Of a DNA stretch of 41,931 nucleotides, positions 8,849 through 16,378 are shown piece by piece. Every line of letters begins with the position of its first letter. Positions within the stretch are counted from its first letter, which is position 1. Both the position numbers and the translations under genes were made by a program. Origin of the DNA: UBA2272 sp034368805 (GTDB lineage: Bacteria > Actinomycetota > Coriobacteriia > Anaerosomatales > Anaerosomataceae); the NCBI GenBank assembly GCA_034368805.1, contig JAXMLJ010000017.1:1-41931 (forward strand), in the 5' to 3' direction. Below the pieces are notes generated by a model. That model did not search any database and had not been told where the DNA came from. It saw nothing but the letters and a program-made list of their open reading frames with translations.

Positions 8849-9961
8849 ATGAATGATGACGCCCCGACGGGCGCTACTGCCGTCGTCTACTGTGAAGGGA
8901 ACTTCGGCGCCCCCGACGGCAAGACCGCGAATGGCCTGGTGCGCCATTCGGAGAAGTACGAAATCTTGTCGGTGATCGATAGCACGAAGTCGGGCATGGA
9001 CGCGGGTGAGGTGCTCGGCGACGCGCCCAACGGCATCCCGATCTGCGCCGACCTGGTGGAAGCGATCGCGCTGATCGGGCGCGTTCCCGACTTCTTCATC
9101 ATCGGGCTGGCGCCCGCCAGTGGGCTGCTCTCGACCCTCGAGCGTCGTGTCGTCTTCGAAGCCATCGACCGCGGAATGCACGTCGTCAACGGCCTCCACG
9201 AGTTCCTGAACGACGACCCTGTGTTCGCGGTGGCGGCGGCGGCGCACGGCGTGACGATACTGGACGTGCGTCGGCCGAGGGCGAAGAAGAACCTCCGACT
9301 GTTCACAGGCCGCATCGCCACGGTCACCTGTCCGCGGATCGCGATTCTCGGGACCGACAGCGCGATCGGCAAGCGCACCACGGCGACTGTCCTCGTGGCC
9401 GCTCTCAACGATCGCGGGATCAAAGCGGTCCTCGTCGGCACGGGACAGACGGCCATGATACAGGGTGCTCGCTACGGCGTGGCGCTCGACGCCATCCCCG
9501 CGCAGTTCAGCTCGGGCGAGATGGAGGCCACCGTGGTGGAGGCCTTCGAGGGCGAGCACCCCGACATCATCGTCATCGAAGGGCAGGGCGCGCTGAGCCA
9601 TCCCGCCTACATGTCCTCGGCCTTCATCCTGCGAGGCAGCCGTGCCAGCGCGGTCATCCTGCAGCATGCGCCAGCGCGCCAGAAACTCGGCGATTTCCCC
9701 GACTTTCCCGTGCCGACCCCGGCGAGCGAGGTATTCCTCATCGAGACCTTCGCGCCCTACACGAAGGTCATCGGCCTGACGATCAACCATGAGGACATGA
9801 CCGATGCCGAAGTCACCGAGGCCATCGAGCGATACGAGTCCGAACTCGGCATCCCAGCCACAGATGCGCTCACACGATCTCCGGACCGGTTGGTCGACAT
9901 GGTGTTGCGCGCGTTCCCCGAGCTCGGCGGGCAGCCAAGTCAGCCGCTAGCTGAGGGGTAG
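8849..9961 (+). CDS. DUF1611 family protein (DgcN-like), copy 2
   Basis: 370 residues, the paralogue of the gene at 4473-5636. It has the same layout: N-terminal Rossmann-like domain (NFGAPDGKTANGLVR) and C-terminal P-loop domain (GTDSAIGKRTTATV, where copy 1 has Cys in place of Ser, and EGQGALSHPAY). Family members such as DgcN N-acetylate D-glutamate; the substrate here is inferred. Start ATG 8849 follows GGAGAGG by 10 nt. It converges with, and overlaps by 15 bp, the M19 dipeptidase gene. Dipeptidases of that family can release D-amino acids from dipeptides, so a role in recycling D-amino acids from peptidoglycan peptides is plausible. Not an acetyltransferase by sequence motif alone. Confidence 0.87.
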   Translation: MNDDAPTGATAVVYCEGNFGAPDGKTANGLVRHSEKYEILSVIDSTKSGMDAGEVLGDAPNGIPICADLVEAIALIGRVPDFFIIGLAPASGLLSTLERRVVFEAIDRGMHVVNGLHEFLNDDPVFAVAAAAHGVTILDVRRPRAKKNLRLFTGRIATVTCPRIAILGTDSAIGKRTTATVLVAALNDRGIKAVLVGTGQTAMIQGARYGVALDAIPAQFSSGEMEATVVEAFEGEHPDIIVIEGQGALSHPAYMSSAFILRGSRASAVILQHAPARQKLGDFPDFPVPTPASEVFLIETFAPYTKVIGLTINHEDMTDAEVTEAIERYESELGIPATDALTRSPDRLVDMVLRAFPELGGQPSQPLAEG

Positions 9962-10864
9962 CTGGGCGCAGAGGAAGTCGTGGGCGTTGGCAAACGCGAA
10001 CCTCTCGGCCAACTCGGGGCCGTAGTTGCCAGCAACCGCATCGATGAGCCCGGCAAGGGACGCATGGTCTCCCAGCTCGCCCATGGCGGCCACGCCCCAG
10101 TCACTACCGATGGAGACGGCACTCTCTCCTGCAAGCGACACGATCGCGTCGATGTGTCTCAGGGCTTCGTCCACGGTGCCTCGGCCCAGGAAGTCAGGAT
10201 CGAATGCCAGGCCGATCAGTCCGCCGTGATCGCCCAGCGCTCGCAGTTGATCGTCCGACAACCCTCGCGGGTGATCCCCTATCGCCCGGCAGAACGAGTG
10301 CGTCACGAGCACCGGGGCCGCGTACAGATCAAGGACATCGAAGAAGCCGGCGTCGTTCAGATGAGCCAGGTCGAGCATGAGCGGACTGTCCTCGAGCGCT
10401 CTGACCAACTGTCGCCCCGCCGGCTTGAGGGGCGCACTGCTCTCGTAGCAGCTGAAGCCGTAGTCGGTCTCGTGGTTCCACGTCAGCGCCAGACTGCGCA
10501 GTGAGTGCTCGGTCCACAACACGTCCAGCGTATCGGGCCCGATGCCGGGAAGGTTGAAGCCCTCCGAGTGGGGAAGCACCCCCGTCCGCGAATCCTCTGC
10601 GTTCACGTCCTCGACCGTGGTGATGAGGCGCAGGGAGGAGCCGTGTGACGTGAGTAGCTCGGAATGCGCTCCAAGTCTGCCGATGAGGGTCGCTTCCGAA
10701 TCGCGCGGATACAGCGAAGACCAGACCGCGACGGCGTGGGACGAGCCGGTGAGGTAGTTCGAACCATAGACCGGAAAGCCACCGTCCAGCTGCGCTACGC
10801 CGGACAGCATGTCCTGGTGCAGGTCGATGAACCTGGTCTTCTTGAGCGAGTCCTGGGTGTGCAA
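9947..10864 (-). CDS. Membrane dipeptidase family metallopeptidase (M19, renal-dipeptidase-like)
   Basis: 305 residues, no signal peptide, so probably cytoplasmic. The metal-site motifs of peptidase family M19 are visible: DLHQD near residue 16, DLAHLND, THSFCRAIGDHPRGLSDDQ, and IGSDW near residue 255. The family hydrolyses dipeptides, often with a C-terminal D-residue. Start is TTG 10864, decided by AGGAG 8 nt upstream; no ATG or GTG in frame near it has an SD. Its 3' end overlaps the convergent DUF1611 gene by 15 bp, which suggests a shared pathway for D-amino-acid peptides (inference). Length is somewhat short for the family (usually about 310-400). Confidence 0.88.
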   Translation of the reverse strand: MHTQDSLKKTRFIDLHQDMLSGVAQLDGGFPVYGSNYLTGSSHAVAVWSSLYPRDSEATLIGRLGAHSELLTSHGSSLRLITTVEDVNAEDSRTGVLPHSEGFNLPGIGPDTLDVLWTEHSLRSLALTWNHETDYGFSCYESSAPLKPAGRQLVRALEDSPLMLDLAHLNDAGFFDVLDLYAAPVLVTHSFCRAIGDHPRGLSDDQLRALGDHGGLIGLAFDPDFLGRGTVDEALRHIDAIVSLAGESAVSIGSDWGVAAMGELGDHASLAGLIDAVAGNYGPELAERFAFANAHDFLCAQLPLS

Positions 10865-11040
10865 CGTGTGCTCCTGCGCAGTCTGCCGCCGTTCAGGCTA
10901 GATCAGTGCCACGGCTCAACGGGGTTCCCCGTGGCGATGCCGACCAGTCCCCGGTGACATCGACCTGCGGTGCATTCTAGCGAAAACAGTTCCAGCTTGA
11001 GGCGAAACGTGTGTCTGGCGGAGGAGTGGATACGCCCTGT

Positions 11041-11092
11041 ACTTGATTTTCTCAAGTGTCGGCTTGACTTTCTCAATGTTTGGGTACAACAT
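11041..11092 (+). promoter_or_regulatory. Tandem operator overlapping the promoter of the DUF2089 operon
   Basis: A perfect inverted repeat ACTTGA-TTTTC-TCAAGT at 11041-11057 is repeated with small changes (CTTGA-CTTTC-TCAAT) at 11063-11077. The copies are 21 bp apart, two helical turns. The second contains a -35 TTGACT (11064-11069) with a -10-like CAACAT 17 bp later (11087-11092). This is the layout expected for a repressor or autoregulator site. Confidence 0.6.
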
Positions 11093-11120
11093 GCTCGTGA
11101 TTGGTGAAAGGAGCGACGTA

Positions 11121-11492
11121 ATGGCACATGAATGGCACGACCTGACCGAGCTGACAGGCGACCGCGAGTTCGTGGTCACCGGCGTCCGCCTGAGCGACAG
11201 CGGGATCGGCATCGAGGGCGAGTTCGACCCGCCTCCTTTGGCTGGCCTGCGTTACGAAGACCAGGTGTTCGTCGGCGAGTTCGTGCGCTGCCACGGCTCG
11301 ATCAAGCACATGGAGAAGGCGTTCGGCGTGAGCTACCCGACGATCAAGAACCGTCTCAACCGCATCGCGGCCCGCCTAGCACTCGTTGAGGTGGAGATCG
11401 AGCCGACCCCCGAACCGCGCGATACCGTGCTCGATCTGCTGGAGCGCGGCGAGATCAGCGCAAGCGAGGCCGCGGAGAGGCTACGGCGATGA
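11121..11492 (+). CDS. DUF2089 family probable DNA-binding regulator
   Basis: 123 residues. The central segment (GEFDPPPLAGL...VFVGEFVRCHGSIKHMEKAFGVSYPTIKNRLNRI) is the helix-turn-helix core of DUF2089. Most relatives begin with a zinc ribbon; none is present here. The C-terminal ~25 residues (TVLDLLERGEISASEAAERL) form a short helical SHOCT-like module that recurs at the start of the third gene of the operon. Start ATG 11121 has AAAGGAG about 8 nt upstream. The next gene overlaps it by ATGA. The tandem inverted repeat in its promoter suggests autoregulation. Likely an envelope-linked transcription regulator (inference). Confidence 0.85.
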   Translation: MAHEWHDLTELTGDREFVVTGVRLSDSGIGIEGEFDPPPLAGLRYEDQVFVGEFVRCHGSIKHMEKAFGVSYPTIKNRLNRIAARLALVEVEIEPTPEPRDTVLDLLERGEISASEAAERLRR

Positions 11493-11779
11493 CCGCCTAC
11501 CTGCCTCCGCTCGCCGTGGACGTGCGGGTGCGCGAGAGCGACTCCAGAGGGTTCCGTATCTGGTTTCCTGTGATCCTGCTCTGGCCGCTGCTCTTCGCCA
11601 TCGTGGGGTTCGTCCTGCTCGTCACGCTGCTCGTGGACCTGGCTCTGCTCGCCACGGGCGCTCGCTACCACCATTACACCCTGCTCGTTGTGAGCTCGCT
11701 CCGGCTGCTCGCCGAAGTCCGTGGCACCCACGTGGACGCACTCAGCGATGGCAGTCTCGTCAAAGTCGACATCTACTGA
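11489..11779 (+). CDS. Small membrane protein of the DUF2089 operon
   Basis: 96 residues with one strong hydrophobic span at about residues 26-53 that could be one long or two short membrane helices, and a basic N-terminal side. No family recognised. The start codon overlaps the regulator's stop (ATGA), indicating translational coupling. The C-terminal part (VVSSLRLLAEVRGTHVDALSDGSLVKVDIY) is soluble and may face the cytoplasm. Its position between a regulator and a SHOCT-like protein suggests a membrane sensor or anti-regulator, but nothing in the sequence proves this. Confidence 0.75.
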   Translation: MTAYLPPLAVDVRVRESDSRGFRIWFPVILLWPLLFAIVGFVLLVTLLVDLALLATGARYHHYTLLVVSSLRLLAEVRGTHVDALSDGSLVKVDIY

Positions 11780-11794
11780 AAGGAAGTAGCACCC

Positions 11795-12235
11795 ATGAGC
11801 GAAGACCGCACGCGCATCCTCGGCATGCTCGCCGAGGGAAAGATCACAGCCGACGAGGCCGAGTTGCTCCTGGACTCCATCGGCTCGCCTGCCTCCGGGA
11901 CCGTGCCCACCGCCGAGGCGACGCCGTCCGCCGAGTGGCCGAGCGGCCCCTCGGCCACCGGCACACCGAAGTTCATGTACATCAAAGTCACCGGCAAGGA
12001 CACCGTCGACGTGAAGGTCCCGCTCGGACTGCTGCGCGCCGGGCTCAAGCTGACATCGCTCATCCCGCCGCAGGCGATGGATCAGATCAGCGAGTCGATG
12101 GGTGAGCACGGCATGTCGATCGACCTCAACAACCTGAAGCCCGAGGACATCGAGGATCTCATCGGGAGCCTCCGCGAGATGGAGATCAACGTCCGCTCGG
12201 CTGACGGCGACCACATCCGGGTCTTCTGCGCGTAG
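11795..12235 (+). CDS. SHOCT-like domain protein
   Basis: 146 residues. The N-terminus (TRILGMLAEGKITADEAELLLDSI) is the SHOCT-like helical hairpin common at the start of YvlB/LiaX-type envelope-stress proteins. A low-complexity Pro/Ser/Thr linker (about 32-55) leads to a C-terminal domain that includes VKVPLGLLRAGLKLTSLIPP. No membrane segment or signal peptide. Start ATG 11795 follows AAAGGAAG by about 9 nt and lies 15 bp after the small membrane gene, so it belongs to the operon. It shares the helical module with the DUF2089 protein's C-terminus, which could mediate interaction between them (inference). Confidence 0.82.
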   Translation: MSEDRTRILGMLAEGKITADEAELLLDSIGSPASGTVPTAEATPSAEWPSGPSATGTPKFMYIKVTGKDTVDVKVPLGLLRAGLKLTSLIPPQAMDQISESMGEHGMSIDLNNLKPEDIEDLIGSLREMEINVRSADGDHIRVFCA

Positions 12236-12289
12236 GCGCCCGGAGCACACCAACCGGCCCGCAGGGCCGACCGACCGAGGAGGTATTCG

Positions 12290-12451
12290 ATGGCGGCAGG
12301 GAGCGGACAGAAGATCCGCGTAGATACCGGAATGAGCACGATCTGGTTCATCGGGTGGCTGTTCACGATCGCATACGTGAAGCTGACGTTCTGGCCGGCG
12401 GTACTCGGGCTGATCATCTGGCCCTACTACCTGGGCGTCGCGGTCAGGTAG
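12290..12451 (+). CDS. Small membrane protein (53 residues)
   Basis: A short gene with a strong GAGGAGG SD 6 nt before ATG 12290. The product has a hydrophilic start (MAAGSGQKIRVDTGMS) and two hydrophobic spans (WFIGWLFTIAYVKLTFWP and AVLGLIIWPYYLGVAV), forming a probable two-helix hairpin. It follows the SHOCT-like gene by 54 bp and probably closes the operon. It ends 10 bp before the convergent gene at 12462. No family recognised. Confidence 0.72.
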   Translation: MAAGSGQKIRVDTGMSTIWFIGWLFTIAYVKLTFWPAVLGLIIWPYYLGVAVR

Positions 12452-12461
12452 CGCCGACGGA

Positions 12462-12692
12462 CTACGTGAGTTCGCGCACGCGCCGCGCAGCGGCAGCGGC
12501 CACATCGGGCCCCACGACGAGTCTGAGCGCATCGGAAAGATTGTCGGCGATCACCGGCAAGTCGAGGCTGTTGATGGTCTCGCGGTCCTTGCCGATGCGC
12601 TTGGACTCGAGGTCCACCGACACGGACGCCAGCACCGTGCCGACGATCGGCTTGAGCACCTCTTCGATCCGCTCGGCAACGAGGTTAGCCAT
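12462..12692 (-). CDS. Hypothetical small protein
   Basis: 76 residues, soluble, alpha-helical by composition (VAERIEEVLKPIVGTVLASVSVDLESKRIG...). No recognised family. Start ATG 12692 overlaps the end of the upstream membrane-protein gene by 8 bp (ATGGCTAA), so it is translationally coupled to it. Codon use resembles its neighbours. Confidence 0.7.
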   Translation of the reverse strand: MANLVAERIEEVLKPIVGTVLASVSVDLESKRIGKDRETINSLDLPVIADNLSDALRLVVGPDVAAAAARRVRELT

Positions 12693-13155
12693 CGCCCGGG
12701 CCCCCATCTTCCTCGTCCATGACGGCCGTGAGCAACTGCGCTTCACCGGACAGACGTGCGAGATAGCGCGACATCACCTTCCGCACGCACGAGAAGTAGA
12801 CGACGAAGAGCACGATGGCCACCACGGCGAGCAGGTCGGCGCCGAGCCGGGCGTGATCGGCCGAGAAGCCGAGCGGCAGGAACCGTTGGATCCAGCCGAC
12901 AAGCACAGAAGCGGCGAGGCAGAGAACCGCAAGCACGACGTACCGGACGTTCTCGGCGATCGCGGCACCCCGGGCGACCGCGCGGAGTGCCAGCATCTCG
13001 CGCAGCAGGACGGCGGATGCAAGCAGGGCAAGCACGCCCGCGGCCATGCCGAGCCCTGGCAGTTCGTCGCCGGGCGCGGCATACGCGTACGAGACCGGCG
13101 CCATCGTAGCAGCCAGAGCCATCACGACCCCCGGCGCCCATCGTCTGCGACTCAC
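12685..13155 (-). CDS. Hypothetical four-helix membrane protein
   Basis: 156 residues with about four hydrophobic spans (around 10-30, 38-55, 70-90 and 105-125), followed by a short charged cytoplasmic tail (MDEEDGGPGDG). No family recognised. Start is GTG 13155, decided by GGAAGG 7 nt upstream; ATG 13182 is in frame but has no SD. Forms a two-gene operon with the overlapping 76-residue gene, divergent from the transhydrogenase-like gene. Confidence 0.7.
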   Translation of the reverse strand: MSRRRWAPGVVMALAATMAPVSYAYAAPGDELPGLGMAAGVLALLASAVLLREMLALRAVARGAAIAENVRYVVLAVLCLAASVLVGWIQRFLPLGFSADHARLGADLLAVVAIVLFVVYFSCVRKVMSRYLARLSGEAQLLTAVMDEEDGGPGDG

Positions 13156-13384
13156 ACCCTTGCCTTCCGTCGGCCACATGTAGGGTATCTTTCGGTCGAA
13201 ACGACCTGGCACTTGAGGCGAACGGTCTGTAAGTTGTGATGAACGGTCCTTAGGGCGCCGGTCGTCCGGCACACTCCGCGCGGGGAAGATACACTAGCGG
13301 GGGCAGAGTGTTCGCGCGGAATATGCAGTTGCCGCCCCTCACGATACATTGTTGCAGGCGGTCCACCATGAACCGGGAGGAATC

Positions 13385-14548
13385 ATGATCATCGGCATAC
13401 CGACGGAGATCCTCGAGCGCGAACACAGGGTCGCAGCGCTGCCGGACGAGGTCTCGTCCTACGTGGGCATGGGTTTCGAGGTGATCGTAGAGTCGGGCGC
13501 AGGAGTGGGCTCGTTGCACAGCGACGACGAGTACGCGGCCGCAGGCGCCCGGATAGCGGCCGACGCGGCCGACGTCTTCTCGGCAGCCGACATCATCCTC
13601 AAGGTCAAACAGCCGCACTTCAACGCGGAACTCGGCCGGCACGAGGCCGAGATGATCCGCGAGGGCGCGATGCTCATCACGTTCCTGCACCCGGCGGCTC
13701 CGGCGAACCACGACATCATCCGCACGCTGCGTGACCGCGGGATCACGTCACTCACGATGGACGGCATCCCACGCATCCCCCGGGCACTCGGCATGGACGC
13801 ACTCTCATCGATGTCACTCGTCACCGGCTACAAGTCGGTGATCATGGCCGCAGCGGCGCTTCCCCGCTTCGTCTCGGCGTTCGAGACGCCCATCGGCGCG
13901 ACCCAACCGGCCGAGTTCCTCATCATCGGCGCCGGTGTGGTCGGCGTGCATGCGATCACCACGGCCAGGCGACTCGGCGCCACGGTCAAGGCCCTCGATA
14001 TCCGCGACACCGCACAGGCCGAGGCGGCACGCCTCGGCGCGGAGGTCGTGGGCTTCGATATCCCCCAGGAGGTGGCAGTCGGCGAAGGAGGCTACGCCGA
14101 CGCACTGCCGCCGGACTGGCTCGACCGTGCCCGGGAGGCACTCGTGCCGCTCGTGAAGACCGCCGACGTGATCATCACGAGTGCGCTTGTCCCCGGCGAG
14201 GTCGCCCCGGTGCTCATCACCGAGGACATGGTGCGCTCGATGCGTCCGGGATCGGTGATCGTCGACGTCTCGGTGGACCAGGGCGGCAACTGCGCCCTCA
14301 CGGTGCCGGCCCAGGAGGTCGTCGCGCACGGCGTCACCGTCATGGGCTACATCAACATCCCCGGCTCGGTGCCGGTGCACGCAAGCTGGCTGTACGGCAA
14401 GAACATGCTGGCCATCGTACGCAACATGTTCAAGAACGGGATCGAGGTCCCGGACTGGGAAGACGAGATCGTGAGACATATGCTCGTCACGCGCGACCGG
14501 ACGATCGTACACGCAGGCGCGCTGCACGCCATGGGCGAGTCGGCCTGA
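13385..14548 (+). CDS. pntAA: NAD(P) transhydrogenase alpha subunit (PntAA-type), orphan
   Basis: 387 residues in the alanine dehydrogenase/transhydrogenase alpha family. It sides with PntA by IPRIPRALGMDALSSMS (PntA has VPRISRAQSLDALSSM), the Rossmann core IGAGVVGVHAITTARRLGA, TSALVPGEVAPVLITEDMV, and VDVSVDQGGNC. In transhydrogenases this soluble domain I binds NAD(H) and passes hydride to the NADP(H) domain in PntB. No membrane segment (PntAB) or PntB follows: the next gene is on the other strand. Start ATG 13385 has GGGAGG 4 nt upstream. It could partner with subunits elsewhere in the genome, or act as a dehydrogenase by itself. Alanine dehydrogenase is the main alternative; the motifs favour PntAA. 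Confidence 0.82.
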   Translation: MIIGIPTEILEREHRVAALPDEVSSYVGMGFEVIVESGAGVGSLHSDDEYAAAGARIAADAADVFSAADIILKVKQPHFNAELGRHEAEMIREGAMLITFLHPAAPANHDIIRTLRDRGITSLTMDGIPRIPRALGMDALSSMSLVTGYKSVIMAAAALPRFVSAFETPIGATQPAEFLIIGAGVVGVHAITTARRLGATVKALDIRDTAQAEAARLGAEVVGFDIPQEVAVGEGGYADALPPDWLDRAREALVPLVKTADVIITSALVPGEVAPVLITEDMVRSMRPGSVIVDVSVDQGGNCALTVPAQEVVAHGVTVMGYINIPGSVPVHASWLYGKNMLAIVRNMFKNGIEVPDWEDEIVRHMLVTRDRTIVHAGALHAMGESA

Positions 14549-14595
14549 CGCGGGACACACCTGCTGCTGCAGCCGGGGCCCTGCCGAACGTCCTC

Positions 14596-14931
14596 TCAGG
14601 CACCGTGGGTGGGGTCCCACTCGTTGGGACCGAACACGAAGAGAACGTCGCCGTGCTCGAGCACGAACGCGCCGTGGGGGTTGCCGGTCGTCTCACCGCC
14701 GCGCTTCACGGCCAGGATGCTCGCGCCGTGCTCGGCGCGCAGGCCGCTCTCGGCGATCGAGTGCCCCGCCAGCGGCGAGTCCGCACTCAGCCGGAAGCTG
14801 CGGGTCGCGAGGTCGGGCACCTCGACGCCCAGGTCGTGCGCCGCCGAACCCGCCGGCGCGAGTGTGCGCGCCATGTCGCGCCACTCGGCCCTGGACTCTC
14901 TCATGAAGCGCTCGATGTCCTCGCGGGGCAC
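14596..14931 (-). CDS. RCK_C (TrkA-C) domain protein
   Basis: 111 residues. The C-terminal two thirds (FRLSADSPLAGHSIAESGLRAEHGASILAVKRGG, then LEHGDVLFVFGP) is an RCK_C/TrkA-C regulatory domain, which binds small ligands such as nucleotides and regulates K+ or other ion transporters. The N-terminal ~35 residues are helical and hold no RCK_N domain. Start is GTG 14931 with GAGAGGGGG about 10 nt upstream; the frame has a stop further upstream at the end of the MoaD-like gene. It lies 57 bp after that gene in the same direction. Confidence 0.78.
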   Translation of the reverse strand: MPREDIERFMRESRAEWRDMARTLAPAGSAAHDLGVEVPDLATRSFRLSADSPLAGHSIAESGLRAEHGASILAVKRGGETTGNPHGAFVLEHGDVLFVFGPNEWDPTHGA

Positions 14932-14988
14932 GAGGAAGCGCCCCCTCTCGCCGCCATTGTAGCGGGCCTTCAGGGCGCGGACCCCGCG

Positions 14989-15293
14989 CTACACCGGTGC
15001 GGGCGCCTCGATCCCAGCCCGTCCGAAGAACGCCGGGTGCGTGGCGGGGGTGCCGTACGGAAGGAACCCGACCCGGTCACCCGGATACACGATGGCCTCA
15101 AGCCCGACGAGGCGCGCGTTCAGGAAGAGCCCCTCGATTCGGTCGAGTGGCAGTCCGAGCGACTCCGCGAGGGCTGCGGCAGTGAATCCCCGGCAGGAAC
15201 GGTAACGGCGGCTGACGCGGGCAAGCCTCTATCGCGACGGTAGGCGTGCAGGAAGGCGAGCATCCGGACGCTCGCCTGAGTGGCTGTGGGCAT
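14989..15293 (-). pseudogene. MoaD/ThiS-like ubiquitin-fold protein, frameshifted
   Basis: From ATG 15293 the product begins VRMLAFLHAYRRDRGLP..., reaching VPAG, then runs out of frame. One extra base in the four-C run at 15188-15191 restores GFTAAALAESLGLPLDRIEG, then LFLNARLVGLEAIVYPGDRV, then GFLPYGTP, to a stop at 14989. The pattern LxxLGLP, VNGR-like LNARL, PGDRVGFLP matches the beta-grasp MoaD/ThiS sulfur-carrier family, but there is no C-terminal Gly-Gly, so sulfur transfer by the usual thiocarboxylate is unlikely. Either a sequencing indel in a homopolymer or a real broken gene. Start has AAGGG 10 nt upstream. Confidence 0.65.
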
Positions 15294-15406
15294 GGCCTGG
15301 TCCCTTCTCGAGCGGTGTCGCTCGTGAAGCAAGAACCGCACCGGACGGTACCATCATCGCGCCGTTCGGAGTACGCTAGGAACCGTCCGCGAGCCCGGGG
15401 GGCGAG

Positions 15407-16369
15407 ATGAAGAGCCAGACCACCCACGAGAAGTACAAGATCCTTGTCGTGGAAGACTCGGCGACACTGCGTCAGATGATCACGATGGCCCTGCAGGAGC
15501 GCGGCTACCACGTGACCGGCGTGGGGGACGGCATCACTGGGCTCCACGCCCTGGCCGAGTTCATGCCCGACGCTATCCTGCTCGACCTGAACCTCCCGGA
15601 CATCGACGGCTTCGAGCTGTGCAAGCGCATGAAGGCCGAGCCCCGGAGCCGCAACATCCCGATCCTGGTCATGACCGGCCTCGGCGAGTCGGGCTTCGAG
15701 ATCATGGCGATCGAAGCCGGCGCCGATGACTTCATCGCCAAACCCGTCGATCCGCTCGTGCTCGATGCCCGCATCCAGATGGTGGTCCGTCGGATGCGGC
15801 GCGAGCGCTTCACCAACGCGCTCACCGGGCTGCCCGCCAACGCGCTCACCGAGGAGCGCATCGCCTTCGCACTCGGCCGCCGCCAGCCCTTCGCGGTCAT
15901 CTTCGTGGACGTGGACGGCTTCCGGGCGTTCAATACGCGGTACGGCTTCTCGCGGGGCGACCTCGTCCTCCACCTCGTCGTGGAACTCATCCTCGAGTCA
16001 ACGAGATTCGCCGAATGCCAGGAGCCGTTCATCGGCCACATGGGCGCCGACGACTTCGTCATCATCTGCGAACCGGAGAAAGCCGAGCAGGTGGCAGGCG
16101 ACATCGTGCGGGCGTTCGACACGGGCATCATGGACTACTACGAGGACGAGGACCGCGAGCGCGGCTACTTCACACTGAGGGACCGCGCCGGGGATGCGAT
16201 CAAGCACGGGCCACTCACGGTCTCGGCGGCCGTGATCATGATGACCGACTACTTCCCGGACTCGGTCATCGCGCTGTCCGATGTCGGGCACGAGCTGCTC
16301 GCCTATGCGCGCACGCAGCCCGGCAGCACGGTCGCGATCGAGCGTCGCGCCGAGCCCGGCGCCCGCTAG
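15407..16369 (+). CDS. Response regulator with degenerate GGDEF domain
   Basis: 320 residues. Residues 10-130 are a receiver domain with acidic pair E16/D17, phospho-acceptor D60 (LLDLNLPDIDG), MTG switch and AKPVD lysine. Residues about 140-315 align with a GGDEF domain start (ALTGLPAN...FVDVDGFRAFNTRYGFSRGD), but the catalytic signature reads GADDF instead of GG(D/E)EF, so diguanylate cyclase activity is doubtful. It may bind GTP or act as a scaffold. No histidine kinase lies beside it. Start ATG 15407 follows GGGGGG. A longer insertion around residues 235-265 includes DYYEDEDRERGY. Confidence 0.88.
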   Translation: MKSQTTHEKYKILVVEDSATLRQMITMALQERGYHVTGVGDGITGLHALAEFMPDAILLDLNLPDIDGFELCKRMKAEPRSRNIPILVMTGLGESGFEIMAIEAGADDFIAKPVDPLVLDARIQMVVRRMRRERFTNALTGLPANALTEERIAFALGRRQPFAVIFVDVDGFRAFNTRYGFSRGDLVLHLVVELILESTRFAECQEPFIGHMGADDFVIICEPEKAEQVAGDIVRAFDTGIMDYYEDEDRERGYFTLRDRAGDAIKHGPLTVSAAVIMMTDYFPDSVIALSDVGHELLAYARTQPGSTVAIERRAEPGAR

Positions 16370-16378
16370 CAGCTGCGG

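Noticed and set aside
8678..9790. A 370-codon open frame antisense to the DUF1611 gene
   Set aside because: Arg/Asp/His-rich low-complexity product without motifs; it is the shadow of a GC-rich gene with clear family match.
13385..14548. Alanine dehydrogenase
   Set aside because: The DALSSMS and PRIPRA motifs and the QGGNC end of the Rossmann domain fit PntAA better; kept as an alternative.
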